This document shows, one piece after another, positions 44,902 to 56,788 of a stretch of 64,000 bases of DNA. The notes under the pieces are model-generated. The model did no database searches and was not told the DNA's origin. It saw only the letters and a program-made list of their open reading frames with translations. The stretch's first letter is position 1. Every line of letters begins with the position of its first letter. Source of the DNA: Protea cynaroides (taxonomy: Eukaryota; Streptophyta; Magnoliopsida; Proteales; Proteaceae); contig CM053266.1 in NCBI GenBank assembly GCA_028583415.1, positions 97,082,377 to 97,146,376 on the forward strand, read 5' to 3'. The translations under genes were made by a program, and so were the position numbers.

Positions 44902-45230
44902 GACTAGAGCCGCACATGTCTTCTCTAAGGGTGTATAGTTTAAGTTGTAGCCTGTAAATTTCTTTCTCAAGTAATATATTGCTTTTTCTGTACATATTGC
45001 TTTTTTTGTAAGTCCATCGTCATCATGTTGGGCTATCATTGACCCCATGGAATCTTTTAACACTGATAAATAAAGGAGCAATGGCCTTTTAGGAACTGGT
45101 GGAGCCAACACTAGTAGATTTGATAGATAAGTCCTAATCTTGTCAAAAGCCAACTGACACTGAGGGTTCCACTCCTTGGGTTGATTATTCCTTGATAACT
45201 TGAAGATCGGATCGCATGTTGCCATGAGGT
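44902..45230 (-). pseudogene. T1 RNase H, N-terminal half (left of the D insertion)
   Basis: MATCDPIFKLSRNNQPKEWN at 45225, then RPLLLYLSVLKDSMGSMIAQ, AIYYLRKKFTGYNLNYTPLE and KTCAALV, where element D begins. Homologous to C 58270-58600. A small insertion (repeated 'TTTTTGTA/GTACAT' words, about 44985-45015) disturbs the frame. Confidence 0.82.
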
Positions 45231-45870
45231 GTGCGATAAATCGATTGATGTACTAGAGCCTTCCCAAAGAACTTCTTATCTCTTTCTCTGTTTTGCGAGG
45301 TGGCATCTCTGATATGGATTTTATCTTAGCCGGGTTTATTTCAATCCCCCTTTGACTAACCATGAAGCCTTTCATTTTTCTTGTTGTTACTCCAAATGCA
45401 CACTTCTGAGGGTTAAGCCTAAGCTTGTATTGCTTGATCCTCTCAAAGAATTTCCTCAGAGCTATAATATGGTCCTCTCTGGTAAGTGATTTCACAATCA
45501 TATTATCCACATAGACTTCAACTTCCTTGTGAATCAGATCATGCAACATTGTCGTAGTCATCCTCTAATAGGTTGCTCTTGCATTCTTTAGTCCAAATGG
45601 CATTATCGTGTAACAATAGGTATCCCTGTCTATTGTAAAGGAAATCTTCTCTTTGTCTTTCACTGCCATCTTAATCTGGTTATATCTTGAGAATCCATCC
45701 ATGAAAGATAGAAGCACATGATTGGTTGTGTTATCAAATAGGATGTCTATCTTTGGTAGTGGGAAATCATCTTTGGGGCTAGCCTTATTCAAATTTCTAT
45801 AATCCATACACACTCTCAGCCTACCATCCTTCTTAGGTACTATGACCACATTAGCTAGCCATTCTGGGTA
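45231..45870 (-). pseudogene. T1 reverse transcriptase (catalytic Asp changed)
   Basis: VIVPKKDGRLRVCMDYRNLN and PLPKIDILFD (45849-45565), MPFGLKNARATY followed by a stop, then MTTTMLHDLIHKEVEVYVDN (45561-45253). The usual YVDD box, intact in C (about 57990), is YVDN here, so the second catalytic Asp is lost. GFMVSQRGIEINPAKIK follows. Confidence 0.85.
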
Positions 45871-47206
45871 CTTTGGGACTTATAAGAATCCAACGTTGAA
45901 CTGTTTCATTATATCCTCTTTAACTTTTAAAGTTCGTTCAGGCCTTAGCCGTCTCAACTTCTACTTGTGCGGCTTTGCATTGGGGATTAGAGGTATCTTG
46001 TGTTGTAGCACTTCTGAATCTATGCCCAACATACCTTCATAAGACCATGCGAACACCTCTTGGAAGTCCTTCAATAACTTTATTAGTTGGTCAGTCTCTT
46101 CTTCTATCAAGGTCATGCCAATCTTGATCTCTTGTGGCTACTCTTCTATGCCAAGATTGATCGTCTTAAAGTCCTCGCCAATAGGTTGGGCTTTCTTGTC
46201 TTCCAAGGCTTTGATGGATTATAAGATTTCAGGAGGTGGTTCATCATTCTCATAATTATCAAAGTTAGAATTAGAAGAAGAGGAATTCGTAGAGGTAGAC
46301 CTAGATTAACTGAAAAAACTTTCTTCATTAATGCTTGGAAACAGAGGTACAAAAGTGGAGGTTCCTAATGGAACGGACTCAACACTATCAAAAGACTCAA
46401 ACCTACATAAAGACTTATAAACCTTGGGCCCAGACATGGCCATATTATACTGATTACATGAGAACCCTTTTGGGTAGACAAAGGTATCTAGACAACTCCA
46501 ATTTTGGATCATTCCATTGATGGGGCGGATGAGTGGTTGCAAATCGGGATCTCAATCTTGGTCGTCTCCGGTGAGCATCAAAACATGGTCCTCATCGAAC
46601 AGATTGCTGATGTGGATCGTCTCTGCCTCTGATTTTTGCTCTTCGCTAGCCTCTAATTCTTGATCTCTTTCAGCTCCATCTAGTCAATTGTGCAATCAAA
46701 GAATATTTCAAAACCAGGTACTTGTCTCTGGAGGTTTCTATCTAGCCACGGTTCAGGGAATCCGCAAAATGTAATGTCCTCTCCTTCTTTGAAAAAGTAT
46801 CCATTGAGGGTCTCGAAGTATGGATTGATCTGCTCATCCTCATATATACCTCCAAACAGTGTTTGATAGACCGGTTCATCTATCCTCTGTGGTTGCCATC
46901 TTCTGTGACTCCTATCTCCTGCCTTTATTGGACTCCTACTGCTGCTCCTATATTTTCTCCTCTTGAGCCTCCGAAAGGCGTCATCGGCTCTCATCTGTTT
47001 CTCTTCTATCAGTTTCAGATCTCGATTGATAGGAACATACCCCAGTCCAAATCTGTACTCATTGATCAAAACAGACAACATGTTGACATCTCCCTGATGG
47101 TTGGAACCGAGGCCCATACCTGAAAAGTAAGACATGTTAAGTAATTGACGAAATGGAAATGACAAATGCATACCTGGGGGATTTGATTCTACGGTTGCCA
47201 TGATGT
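45871..47206 (-). pseudogene. T1 region between protease and RT
   Basis: Tat-type linker. MATVESNPPGMHLSFPFRQ and GMGLGSNHQGDVNMLSVLIN (47201-46680), GFEIFFDCTID, then INGMIQNWSCLDTFVYPKG (46542-46306) and further broken frames to RT. The same segments lie in the same order in C (56205-57560), including NWSCLD.FVY. Role of this linker is not known to me. Confidence 0.7.
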
Positions 47207-47967
47207 TCCTAATGTGGAATCCTCCGAGACTGATATCTTGTGGCAGACATACTTCTATCCCTTTATCATTTTATCCAATCACCATCGTGTGCTGTGATAC
47301 TTTTGGAAAATTTAACCCATGCTCATACGCTACTTCTTGGATTTAAACCATGTTCCCTTCATCACCAAATGTGATGCTTCCTCTACTTTTAGCTTGGACA
47401 GATTCTATCTGAACACTTTTGTTTCAACACACTTCTCCCCATTTGATAAAGTTAACAGTGTGATGGGGAAGGGGGTTGTTTGCCACAAATGCTTGCCTTG
47501 GTCGGACCTCAATTTTTCCCACATCTACCAGATCTTGTATATCATGCCTCAGAGCCTCACAATTTTTAGTGTGGTGACCATATAGATTGTGATACTTGCA
47601 GAATAAATCCAATCAAAATTTCAACGGGAGAGGATACGATAGTAGACGAGGTGTAAGTACCTTCAGCTTTTCGACTTGTACCAGTACTTTTAGAAATTTA
47701 TTTCTGGTCATACCAAATTCTGTGAACTACCTTTTGTTCCCCAACCTTTGTGAGGTAGGGGTGTTGCTCGGATTCTTTGAGATTAATGGACTAGCATTAA
47801 CGTTGGAAAGTTATCCCACCGATCGATTTACTAATTCATTAAAGGGAAATGGTCCTTGATGGATTATCTGATCATCCCAAGCCTTCATAGCTCTCAGCAA
47901 TTCCTCCGATCGGTTCAATCTATCTCCATAAGGATCAGCCTCCTCTCTGGGCCTTTGGATCACGGGG
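47207..47967 (-). pseudogene. T1 gag remnant (core and protease missing)
   Basis: At 47967-47800 the minus strand encodes ADPYGDRLNRSEELLRAMKA, matching the gag stretch EDPYGNRLSHVKQILRGLKG of C (about 54115). Soon after comes the zinc-knuckle segment CKYHNLYGHHTKNCEALRHD (47612-47424). Only about 355 bases separate what in C is about 930, and the protease stretch is likewise missing between 47424 and 47207. T1 therefore lacks the capsid core and the protease. The element is cut here by C. Confidence 0.65.
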
Positions 47968-48118
47968 CTGTAAGCAACCCATTTTTGCCACCCACAACAT
48001 AAGTGAATCCATATAGCAAGTTTTCGGCTTTAACCCAAAGATTTGTGATTCTATAATGAAACCCACAGCAAGGTCATGGGCTATTACCTACTTGGAGGTA
48101 TATGTCGTGAAATTATCT

Positions 48119-48840
48119 TCGAAATGAGACTGGAAACATCAAATTCTAACATCAGACAAGGAAGATATCGTAGTTTGAAAATGCAAGGGCATTTACGTAA
48201 TTATCGTATGATGCATGCATTATCATTTAAACTTCATGTCATCATATCTTGGTCATTTGATATCGGAATCGGATGATTCAAAGGTCAATATTCCTTATTT
48301 TTAGTCTTCTTCAAAGTGGACGTGAAAAAATCCCAGACAAGGGTCACCGGTGGATCCCATGCAAGCTTTCATGCAAAATTATCATTAGAACTTCAAAGCT
48401 TCATGTCTTTGTCGTTCTATGTCGGATTCTGATATTCCAAGGCCATTATTCTTCATTTATGATGCTCTACAAAGTGGACGTGAAAAATCTCGGGTAGAAG
48501 TCTCTGAAGTGTCCCAAGCAAAATTACACATGAAAACGGTCATTTAATATTTGGAAATTCATATTTTGGTCACCCCATATCCAAATCAGGTGATTTCAAT
48601 TTCATATTGTTCCATTTTTAGTACTCTAAAAAGTGGATGTAAAGGATTTCTGGTAGAAGTCCCCGAAGGATCCCATGCAAAATGGTCAGCCAAATTATCG
48701 ATAATTAGCCTATTTAAACTTTAAACATTCATAAGTTGGCCATTTTATTTCCAAATGATATGATTCAAGTTCTAATATTCCTCATTTTTAGTGTTTTACA
48801 AAGTGAACATAGAAAATTTGGAATTGATGCTATCGAAAAA
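48119..48840 (+). repeat. About 150-bp tandem repeats in C LTR
   Basis: Four to five degenerate units (boundaries near 48119, 48258, 48421, 48570, 48737). Each has a 'TATTCCTCATTTTTAGT' stretch, 'CTACAAAGTGGACGTG', and 'GGATCCCATGCAA' followed by 'CTTCAAA..TTCATA'. Also in the 3' LTR (62060-62790) and, reversed, in T1 (13900-14600). Confidence 0.8.
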
Positions 48841-49013
48841 TTCTATGTGGAATGGTGGCAGAAATGAACTATGAAATGTCAACCTTGGTCCAAACCAGCT
48901 TCATCCAGCTTAGTCTAACTTAGCCCGGCCCAGCTCAGACCAATCCAGACCAAGTCACGTCAGCCCATATGCATGCATTCTTTTATATGTGTATAATGTA
49001 TAATATATTATTG

Positions 49014-49018
<5 letters not shown>

Positions 49019-49076
<58 letters not shown>
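49019..49076. repeat. (TA)n microsatellite in C 5' LTR
   Basis: About 29 TA units. The 3' LTR has two runs at the same place (62964-63021 and about 63044-63078), so the length has changed between LTRs. Confidence 0.95.
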
Positions 49077-49079
<3 letters not shown>

Positions 49080-49084
49080 GTATA

Positions 49085-49602
49085 TATTATTAGAAAGAGA
49101 GAGGAAAGAGAGGTCGTGGGAAGAGAGAGAAAAGATAGGCCGTGGGAAGAGAGAGGAAAGAGAGGCCATGGAAAGGGGTGAGGGAGAAGAAAAAAGGAAA
49201 GAAAAAAAAGAAAGAAAAAGAAAAAAGAACGTGGAAGAAGAAAGAGGAAGGAGAAAAGGAAGGAAGAGAAGAAGGAAAGAGAGAAAGGAAAGAGAGAATG
49301 GATTTTCTAGAAGAAGAAGGAGAAAAAGGAAAGAAAAGAAGGAGAAGGGGGAAGGAAGAGAAGAAAGGAAGGAAGAAGAAAAGGAAAGAAGAAATTTTCT
49401 AGAAGATGGAAAGAGAGAAAGGAAAGAGAGAAGGGATTTTCTAGAAGAAGAATGAGAAAAAGGAAAGAAAGGAAAAGAAAAAAAAATGTGGAGAGGAAGG
49501 TGAAAAATAGAAGGAAGAGAAGAAAGGAAAGAAGAAAAAAAGAAAAAAAGAATTTTCCAGAATAAAAAGTAGAAAAGGAAGAGTAAAGAAGAGAAGGAAG
49601 GA

Positions 49603-49652
<50 letters not shown>

Positions 49653-49980
49653 TTTTCTACTCTAGAAAATGTGAGAGAAAGAGAGGAAGGAGAAAAAACA
49701 TGGAGAGGAAGGAGAAAAAGGAAAGAAGAAAAAAAGAAAAAAGGAAAAAAACAAAAAAGGAAAGAAGGATCATCTAGAAGAGGAGAGAAAAGCATAAATA
49801 GGCCAAGAGAAAGAGAGAATGATCTTTTTTTCAGACCACAAGAGAGAGAGGACGTGAGTGAGAGAGAGAGAGGACGTGAGAAAGGGAGAAGAGAGAGAAG
49901 AAGAAGAGAAAAGAGAAAAGAGAAAGAGAAGAGAGAAAGGAGCAGAGAAAATGAGAAGGAGGATTCTCTTTCAAAGAGCT
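49085..49980 (+). repeat. Purine-rich (GAAAG/GAGA) tract with (GA)n core
   Basis: About 900 bases almost free of pyrimidines on the plus strand, with a pure (GA)n at 49608-49650. The core promoter lies inside it. Frames of up to about 240 codons on either strand (Lys/Glu/Arg or Ser/Phe/Leu only) are artefacts. Confidence 0.9.
49793..49800 (+). promoter_or_regulatory. TATA-like box of C 5' LTR
   Basis: GCATAAATAGGCC here; GCATATATAGGCC in the 3' LTR (63677-63689). Position within the LTR and the following unique sequence fit a transcription start about 30 bases on. A donor-like CAAG/GTTAGT lies at 63925 in the 3' LTR (AAT/GTTAGT in the 5' LTR). Confidence 0.5.
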
Positions 49981-51249
49981 TGATATGATCTCCAAACATC
50001 CTACATCGATGGTTTCGCTCCATTCGAGCACAATGTTAGTACCCTAAACAAATTTTGAGGTCTTTAGAATGCTCGAATGTCAATTGTGCTTGAAAAATGC
50101 TTATTTCCATTAAATCTCGATCAAGAATGCTCTATTGCATCCATATTAATGTTAGGATGCCTATGTCTAGCATTTTTTATGAATGATGATTTGTCTAAAA
50201 TACTCAATGATGAAGTTTTGAATGCTATATGATGATGTTTGATGTTTTTGACAAGTTTCATAAAGTGATTTTCTAATCTGAAATTTTTAGATTTAGGATC
50301 CAAATTTAAGACATTCATCACATGTAGTTTTTCTTAGATTTTGAAGCCCAAAATTTTACGATAGTCTCTCTGATATGTTAGAAGACTACCCTAGAAATTT
50401 CGTTCCATTTGGAATTGGGGAAGTATATAAAAAAAAATCATCTTTGGCATTCCTGTCCTACTCGGATATAATGCAATCCCCTAACAGAAGTCTCTAGAAA
50501 ATGGTCTTATGTCCATAATCAGAAATAGAACTTCTTAAGAACTTTTTAGATATGAAGGTCTTCTCAAAAATGGCACTAGTTTCATATTTTTTTATTTTTT
50601 ATTGAATTTATATCGATTTTTAAGTGCATAGTGCTCTGATTTTGAATCTGTCAGGATGTACAGATTTGCATGATTGAAAAGGATTATTTTTCACAAAGAA
50701 AATATACTGTTTTCACTTATTTTTCACTTATTTTTCTTCACGAAATTTTAGATCAGACAGTTATCTACATGGACATATGTCTCGATTTATTTTTCATTAA
50801 GTACAGGATTTTACTTAGAATTTATGGTGCAACTGGTCAAAAATCTGGAACAGACTTGACCAATGAACATATCCGGTCTTGGGGCATATTTTTGACCTAT
50901 TTTTGCTCTCTGTTGGGATTCGACTCCTTCAGATAAAATATAGCAGCTCAAGTCATCTCTCTGTAAAAAAAAATTAAGCTTGATTTTAGTTACAGAAGAC
51001 CTACTTATGGTCATTCTTGCGTAATATGACAGAATCTTAAAGCAATTCATATTTTGTCCATTATCTGAAACTTTGTGCCATATTATTGACCGTTTTGAGT
51101 CATTAATCATTCCCAATGTCTTCATAAAAATTAGAATATTTTTCAAAGAACATTGAACATACGTTTTTGATAATTTTGTATTTTTGAAAAAAAAAAAAAA
51201 AACGTTTCATTGATGTCTCATTCATTGTAACATGCAATTAATTGCTTGG

Positions 51250-51500
51250 TGAATTCTACCATATTTGACTGCATACTTGCCATATTTGGATAAATGGCTA
51301 CATTTAGAGCATTCACTTGCCATGTTTAGATTATTCATATGATCATTACTATATTTGGATATGCATTGTCACCTACTAGATTGACTCTCAAATGATGTAT
51401 TAGATTGCTTACATGCTATACACGAAATGCTCACATGCCATATTTAGATGCTTACGTCATATTTGGAATGATATCATTGCTGTATTTGGAATCATACCAC
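51250..51500 (+). repeat. Degenerate 'CATATTTGGAT' repeats
   Basis: Loose repeats of ATTGC/TTGC-CATATTTGGA-type words at 20-45 base spacing. Confidence 0.5.
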
Positions 51501-51544
51501 TGCTATAGTTGGAATGTCTTCATTTTCCTTGGAAAGAGATAAAT

Positions 51545-51800
51545 TGGAAAAATAGCAATTAGGGTAAAAAAATCCAAAAAAATGGAAAGAGCACAGCAAT
51601 TAGGGTAGACAACCCTAAAAATGGAAAGAAAATAGCAATTAGGGTAGAAAACCTTAAAAAATGGAAGAGCACAGCAATTAGGGTAGAAAACGCTAAAAAT
51701 GGAAAGAACACAACAATTAGGGTAGGAAACCTTAGAATGGAAAGAGATAAATTGGAAAAATAGCAATTAGGGTATGAAACCCTAAAAAAATTGAAATTCA
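51545..51800 (+). repeat. About 40-bp tandem repeats, six copies, telomere-like words
   Basis: Starts of AGCAATTAGGGTA at 51554, 51595, 51634, 51673, 51713 and 51762. Each unit pairs a TTAGGGTA word with a CCCTAAAA-like word and then ATGGAAAGA. Confidence 0.85.
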
Positions 51801-51864
51801 CAATGAAAAGGGATAGGAAAACCTAGAAACCTAAAAATGAAAATAATAAAAAAAATAAGAATTT

Positions 51865-52100
51865 AGGTCTCATACCTAGATCCTATTGACAAAAATAGAA
51901 ATAATAAAAATGGTAGGAATTTAAGTCTCAACCCTAGATTCTATTGACAAAAATGGTAACAATAAAAATGGTAGGAATTTAAGTCTCATCCGTAGATCCT
52001 ATTGACAAAAATGGAAAGAATTTGGTACACATCCCAAATCTAAATGATAGCAATTTAGGTCTCATCCCTAGATCCTATTGACAAAAATGGTAGGAATTTG
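51865..52100 (+). repeat. About 65-bp tandem repeats, four copies
   Basis: Units of 'GGAATTTAAGTCTCATCCC', 'TAGATCCTATTGACAAAAAT' and a short spacer. Confidence 0.8.
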
Positions 52101-52666
52101 GTACACATTTCAAATCCGACTTTCACAATCATTTCGAACTATGTCGTACCTGATTTCAAGGGCACACCCTAGAATACATAGGCAATTTGAGATTTCTTAC
52201 ACGTCTAAGATTCAGTCCAAGACCGAACCATCTTTGGTTCGGTTCACTGTATAGTACTGTACTCATTGCTTGTTTATTTGCTTTAAAACATGATTGGCTG
52301 AACCCTAGGATAGAATAACTTAGCAACTTGGTTTAGGACATCCCCCATTGAACCCTAGTCATCCAGTTGACCAAGCACAATCAAAATTAGATTCTAAGGA
52401 AAGTATAGGAGGTCGATATTGATCGGCGGTTTGGGTGCCTAACACCTTCCCATAACCATACCCTGAATACTTACCTGATCTCTTGCAGACCAAAGAACTG
52501 GTACATTGGGTCATGAGTCATAAAAGTTTTACCTTAGGGTGAGCCTACATTTTTAGAGGTCCTAGACCTTAATCTAGGTGGCAACTCCACAGAAGAGTGA
52601 TCTTCATCGATACGGATATTTATTTTTATCTCGAGGAGGATCAATAATTTCTCATTGTCCTCACAG

Positions 52667-52684
52667 TGGCGACTCTGCTGGGGA
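52667..52684 (+). other. PBS of element C (tRNA-Arg type)
   Basis: TGGCGACTCTGCTGGGGA one base after the LTR end. Plant Tat/Ogre elements are known for a PBS of this TGGCGACTC..TGGGGA kind, assigned to tRNA-Arg. Confidence 0.8.
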
Positions 52685-53729
52685 TTGATATTCACACTCC
52701 TAGGATACTTTTCTTATATTATTGCTTGACATTTGATGCTAGATCTAGGGTATTATATTATTGTTTGTACATATTGCTTTTGGGGGGTATGGGTTCAGTC
52801 ACACTTTCGTGCGAGTAGCCAAATCGGGTCCCATGCATATGGAGCAGCCCGCTAGGCGAAACACATAACCTTGGCCTGTACTTTGTGAGATCACGACCAA
52901 CAAGCAGTCTCTGACGAGCATTTCTTGGGTCCACCCGGGAATGCGTGATGCTACTCTACGTCGCTTGATTCTTGCATCATAGTATATAAAGGGATTGGGG
53001 GCCCATTATTCATCGTGCATTCGGTGATAGACCCCGTCCTCATCAAGGTGACATTTTCTGTCCTAACCCAGTTTCAGCCACATGTATGTTATTTTTGGTC
53101 TATCTCTGAACCAACATGGTAAAACCCGTTCAATCACAATATCCATGCCCATAATATCAAAGTTCTGCCCATTTTTACTCTCAATTTGTTGACATGTTTG
53201 ATCTCACACGATGAGCATCTTGAACTCTCACTTGTTGAGGGCGGGAGGATTGTATAAACCTATTCCATGTCATAGTGAACGGCTACTGTACACTCTCTAT
53301 CAACGAGCTCAATGCGTCGGATCTATCATTGTTAACACATTGGTTTCAAAAACGATCGAAAATTCCCAGTCACGGCATAGGTACCATGATTGAGCGGTCA
53401 TTTATCGATTTGTTCAGCCATGAATTGCTTTTGCTAACTATCCCATATGAAAATTACAAATAAATATATCCATTTTAATTTCTTTGAATTCAATGAACTA
53501 AGTGGTCGGATCTTGCTGTTTAATGAACCTTTTGGGTCATGAGGCCCAAGACCAGTCACAGGGTCCATCGAAACAATTAAATTGATTTGAATAATATTTA
53601 TTCAACGGATTTCATAAGGGAGCTAACATTTGTATTGGTAGAGTCAGCTTGTGTGTGCATGAAAAACCTTCACGTGTCCAGTCATTTCCAAATCCTAATC
53701 CGTTGATCTATTCCAACATCAGGTGACTA
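52685..53729 (+). other. Leader of element C
   Basis: About 1 kb between PBS and gag. Short frames only, no recognised motif. Ogre-type elements can carry an extra ORF here; I see none that is credible. Confidence 0.5.
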
Positions 53730-55373
53730 TTGAGCCAATCTGCAAGCATTGCTACCCTTTGGATAAGAGATCCTATCACCAATAGGCTGTCTAGAGTACC
53801 CATCACTAAACCGGTCGGGCCTATTCCTGAAAAACCAATTGAAGTTATGGCTAACCGTGATCAAGATGAGAATTCATTAGAGAACCGAGTAACCAAGATA
53901 GAGGATACTGTAAGTGAGATGGCTGTCATGCTGCAGAATGTGCATAAGTTACTAATGGAAAAAGAGGACACACCCTCCACATCAAAGGAAGATACCCCTA
54001 GCAAGAATAATCCGATTATGTTCTCAAATCCCACTTTTGAGGAAGAGGGAGAGGTTGTCTGCAAGCAACAATCTATCATCTAGAAGGCTCCTTCAATCAA
54101 GAAGCCAAAGGAATCTGAAGATCCATATGGGAACCGACTAAGTCATGTAAAACAGATACTGAGGGGCTTGAAGGGCGTAGAAAGCCAGATCATTGATTCT
54201 AAGGGACTGTGTTTCTTCCTAGATATCAAACTGCCACCGAAATTTAATTGGACTACTGAAAAATTTGACAGGATAGGGGACCCCAAGACACATCTGAGAT
54301 CATTCACAGGACTATTGAAGCAAGGGCATGGGTTTACTGATGAACAATTGGGGCAGGCGTTCCAATTCTCATTAATTGGAGAGGCACATAGATGGTTAAT
54401 GAATCTGAATCCCTCACAAGTCCACTCTTGGACCGATATCACCAGAGCATTCACCAATCATTACTCCTATAATACTGAGATCGAGACTCATAGGAGGCAA
54501 TTAGAGACCATGGTACAAAATTTTGATGAAGGCTTCACAGAATACTTGACCAGGTTCAGGAAAGTGGCCGTACAACTTTGGGATCAACCATCAAAGAGGG
54601 ACCAGGTCCAAATGATGATGAAAGGGCTCAATAAATCATACAAAGCATATATATTTGGACAAGCTATCCTTACATTCGAAGGTTTGGTCATCGTGGGACA
54701 ACAAGTAGAAGATGCCATTAACTATGGAGATGAACTCCCAATGAAAATGTAAAAGTCGGAGGCGGGTCCAAGTAGAAGATCCTATCAACCCAAGTACAAC
54801 AATGCCTACGCCCACAAGGAAGTAGCAGTTACAAATACAGTTGTTGCACCAGCACCAAGTAACTATGCGTTACCAGCTCCACGACAAAGGCCTTTCAGGT
54901 TGTAAACGGAGTTATCATTACCAAGGGAGGTGTTGATGGAAAGACTGATGAGGGTTGGAAAATTAAACCCACCACCACCCATGAATGTTCCAAACCCACC
55001 ACCAGCCTCTTATCCTGTAGAGAAATTCTATAATTTCCACAATCTAGCAGGTCATGATACGGAATACTGTTGGAACCTCAAAAATGCCATACAAGACCTA
55101 ATTGATTCAGGGGCATTCAAAGTACAAGGAAGAACCAATCAGACATCAATCAACAATATCCCACTCCCATATCATAACGTAAATTTCATAGAATGGGAGA
55201 TGTCGGAGTCCAAGGAAAAGGTTTCGAAGAATGAAGTTTGCATGATAGGTGACAGTTTGGATCAGGAGTTTGATCTTACTCATCCCTGGTACCATAGACA
55301 TTCTGAAGAGTCAGAGGAGCCTTACATTGTCCACATACCCGATGAAGAACAAGAAGTTACTCAGCTGAATTAA
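53730..55373 (+). pseudogene. Element C gag
   Basis: One frame broken by stops at 54081, 54750 and about 54903, ending in TAA at 55371. N-terminal coiled-coil-like part (ENRVTKIEDTVSEMAVMLQN), capsid core with FNWTTEKFDRIGDPKTHLRS, LIGEAHRWLMNLNPSQVHSW and FTEYLTRFRKVAVQLWDQ, and the knuckle-like FHNLAGHDTEYC. The first Cys of the knuckle (CKYHN in T1) is missing here (FYNFHN). Stops mostly sit where a Gln codon is expected. Confidence 0.85.
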
Positions 55374-55427
55374 CAATTTGATGAATTCAGAAATCTACAT
55401 ACCTAGTGAAGGACAAAAAATCAGTCA

Positions 55428-56516
55428 TTGGATGAACAGTTTGATAACTTCGGCATCTATATCCCAAAAGAAAATAGGACTGTGGCAGAAACCCGTACAG
55501 GCAAAGGGTACAAGCTAGCACATTTAGCAGCAGAGAATCCAGCCCAGTTGGCCAGAGAAAAGGAACTAGGGCAATCTAGTCAACCTGAACCACACAATCC
55601 GGTTCTCAAGCAATTGCAGAAGACGCAAGCAAGTGTCTCCATCTGGGAGCTATTGATGGCATCAAAAGCTCATAGGGACGCCGTGCTAAAATCCCTGACA
55701 AACGTACATGTCCCGGTAATAATGGATTGCAATGAACTAGCGGATCTGGTTGGCGACCGTTATGCAGTAAATTCAATCATATTTAGCAATGCAGACCTCC
55801 TTAGTGAAGGAGCTAGGCACATCAAAGCACTACACATCACTATTGGTTGCAGAGACAAGGTTGTCTCACAAGTGTTAATTGATAATGGGTGAGCCCTAAC
55901 TGTATTTCCCCTCAGAACATTCAGGTATTTAGGATTCAAAGATGAAGAGATGAAGCCATCAGATCTGATCATCAAGGCTTATGATAACACCCGCAGGGCC
56001 ATCCAAGGTGTCTTTACTATGCCTATCCAAGTCGGTCCGGCTGTATTTGATACAGAGTTCCAAGTCATTGATATCCAGGCTACATTTAATATACTATTGG
56101 GTCGACCATGGTTACATGCAACAAATGCAGCTGCGTCCATCCTGCATTAGAAAGTCAAATTCATACATGGGGACTTCATCATAACCATCAATGCAGATTC
56201 AGAAATGGTCAATGCACTGGCTACAGGGAGAATGGGTTTTGAATGTGATGAGGGATCATCTGAGACTATCCATCTTGGCGGCTTTAAAATAGACAACATC
56301 ATGGCTATCACCAGGGCAGATCCCACAGGTATGCATTTGTCCTGTCCTTTTCGTCAATTGCTAAATATGTCTTATTTTCCAGGAATGGGCCTCGGCTTAC
56401 ATCAACAACGTAATATTGAAGTCTTGTCTATGTTAATTAATGAGCACAGATTTGGACTGGGGTACATACCCGACGGACATAATTTAGAATTGATAGAGTG
56501 GAAATAGTGGGGAGCC
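55428..56516 (+). pseudogene. Element C protease and following linker
   Basis: Same frame as gag. ITIGCRDKVVSQVLIDNG then TGA at the position after the active-site Gly (about 55890), then RTFRYLGFKDEEMKPSDLI and FNILLGRPWLHAT (flap-end motif ILGRPW). The D-N-G triad is retained; the next residue is a stop. The linker with GMHLSCPFRQLLNMSYFPG follows (about 56330). A frameshift lies between 56700 and 56789. Confidence 0.82.
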
Positions 56517-56788
56517 GATCAAAAATTTCTGAGGCTCGAAAAGAAGAAATACAAAAATAGTAATGCATATGATAGTAGTAGTAAAATAAAGGCTATAGAC
56601 ATGAGTAGAGGAAGATGGCAACAACAGAGAATAGATGGGAAAATCAATTAAGTATTAACTGAAGGATTGTACAGTCAAGAAAATACTCCATACTAAAAAA
56701 CTCTGAATGGGTATTTTGTCAAAGAAGGAGATGACTAACCTTTCCATGGCTTCTCTGAACCTTAGTTTGATGGGCGATTCCAGAGACG

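Larger units (their letters stand above)
47968..52665 (+). repeat. 5' LTR of element C (4.7 kb)
   Basis: TGTAAGCAACCC...GTCCTCACA. In order: about 150-bp repeats (48119-48840), GGCCCAGCTC region, (TA)n, purine tract with TATA box, unique AT-rich part, and three minisatellites (51250-52100), then the conserved end with GGTGGCAACTCC. No gene is seen; long frames in the purine tract are composition artefacts. Confidence 0.9.

Noticed and set aside
49142..50023. Lys/Glu/Arg-rich and Ser/Phe/Leu-rich frames of up to 238 codons
   Set aside because: Artefacts of the purine tract, which has few possible stops; the same is true of 63025-63933.
51503..51801. Minus-strand frames of repeated YPNC(Y/C)ALSIF units
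   Set aside because: Translation of the 40-base minisatellite.
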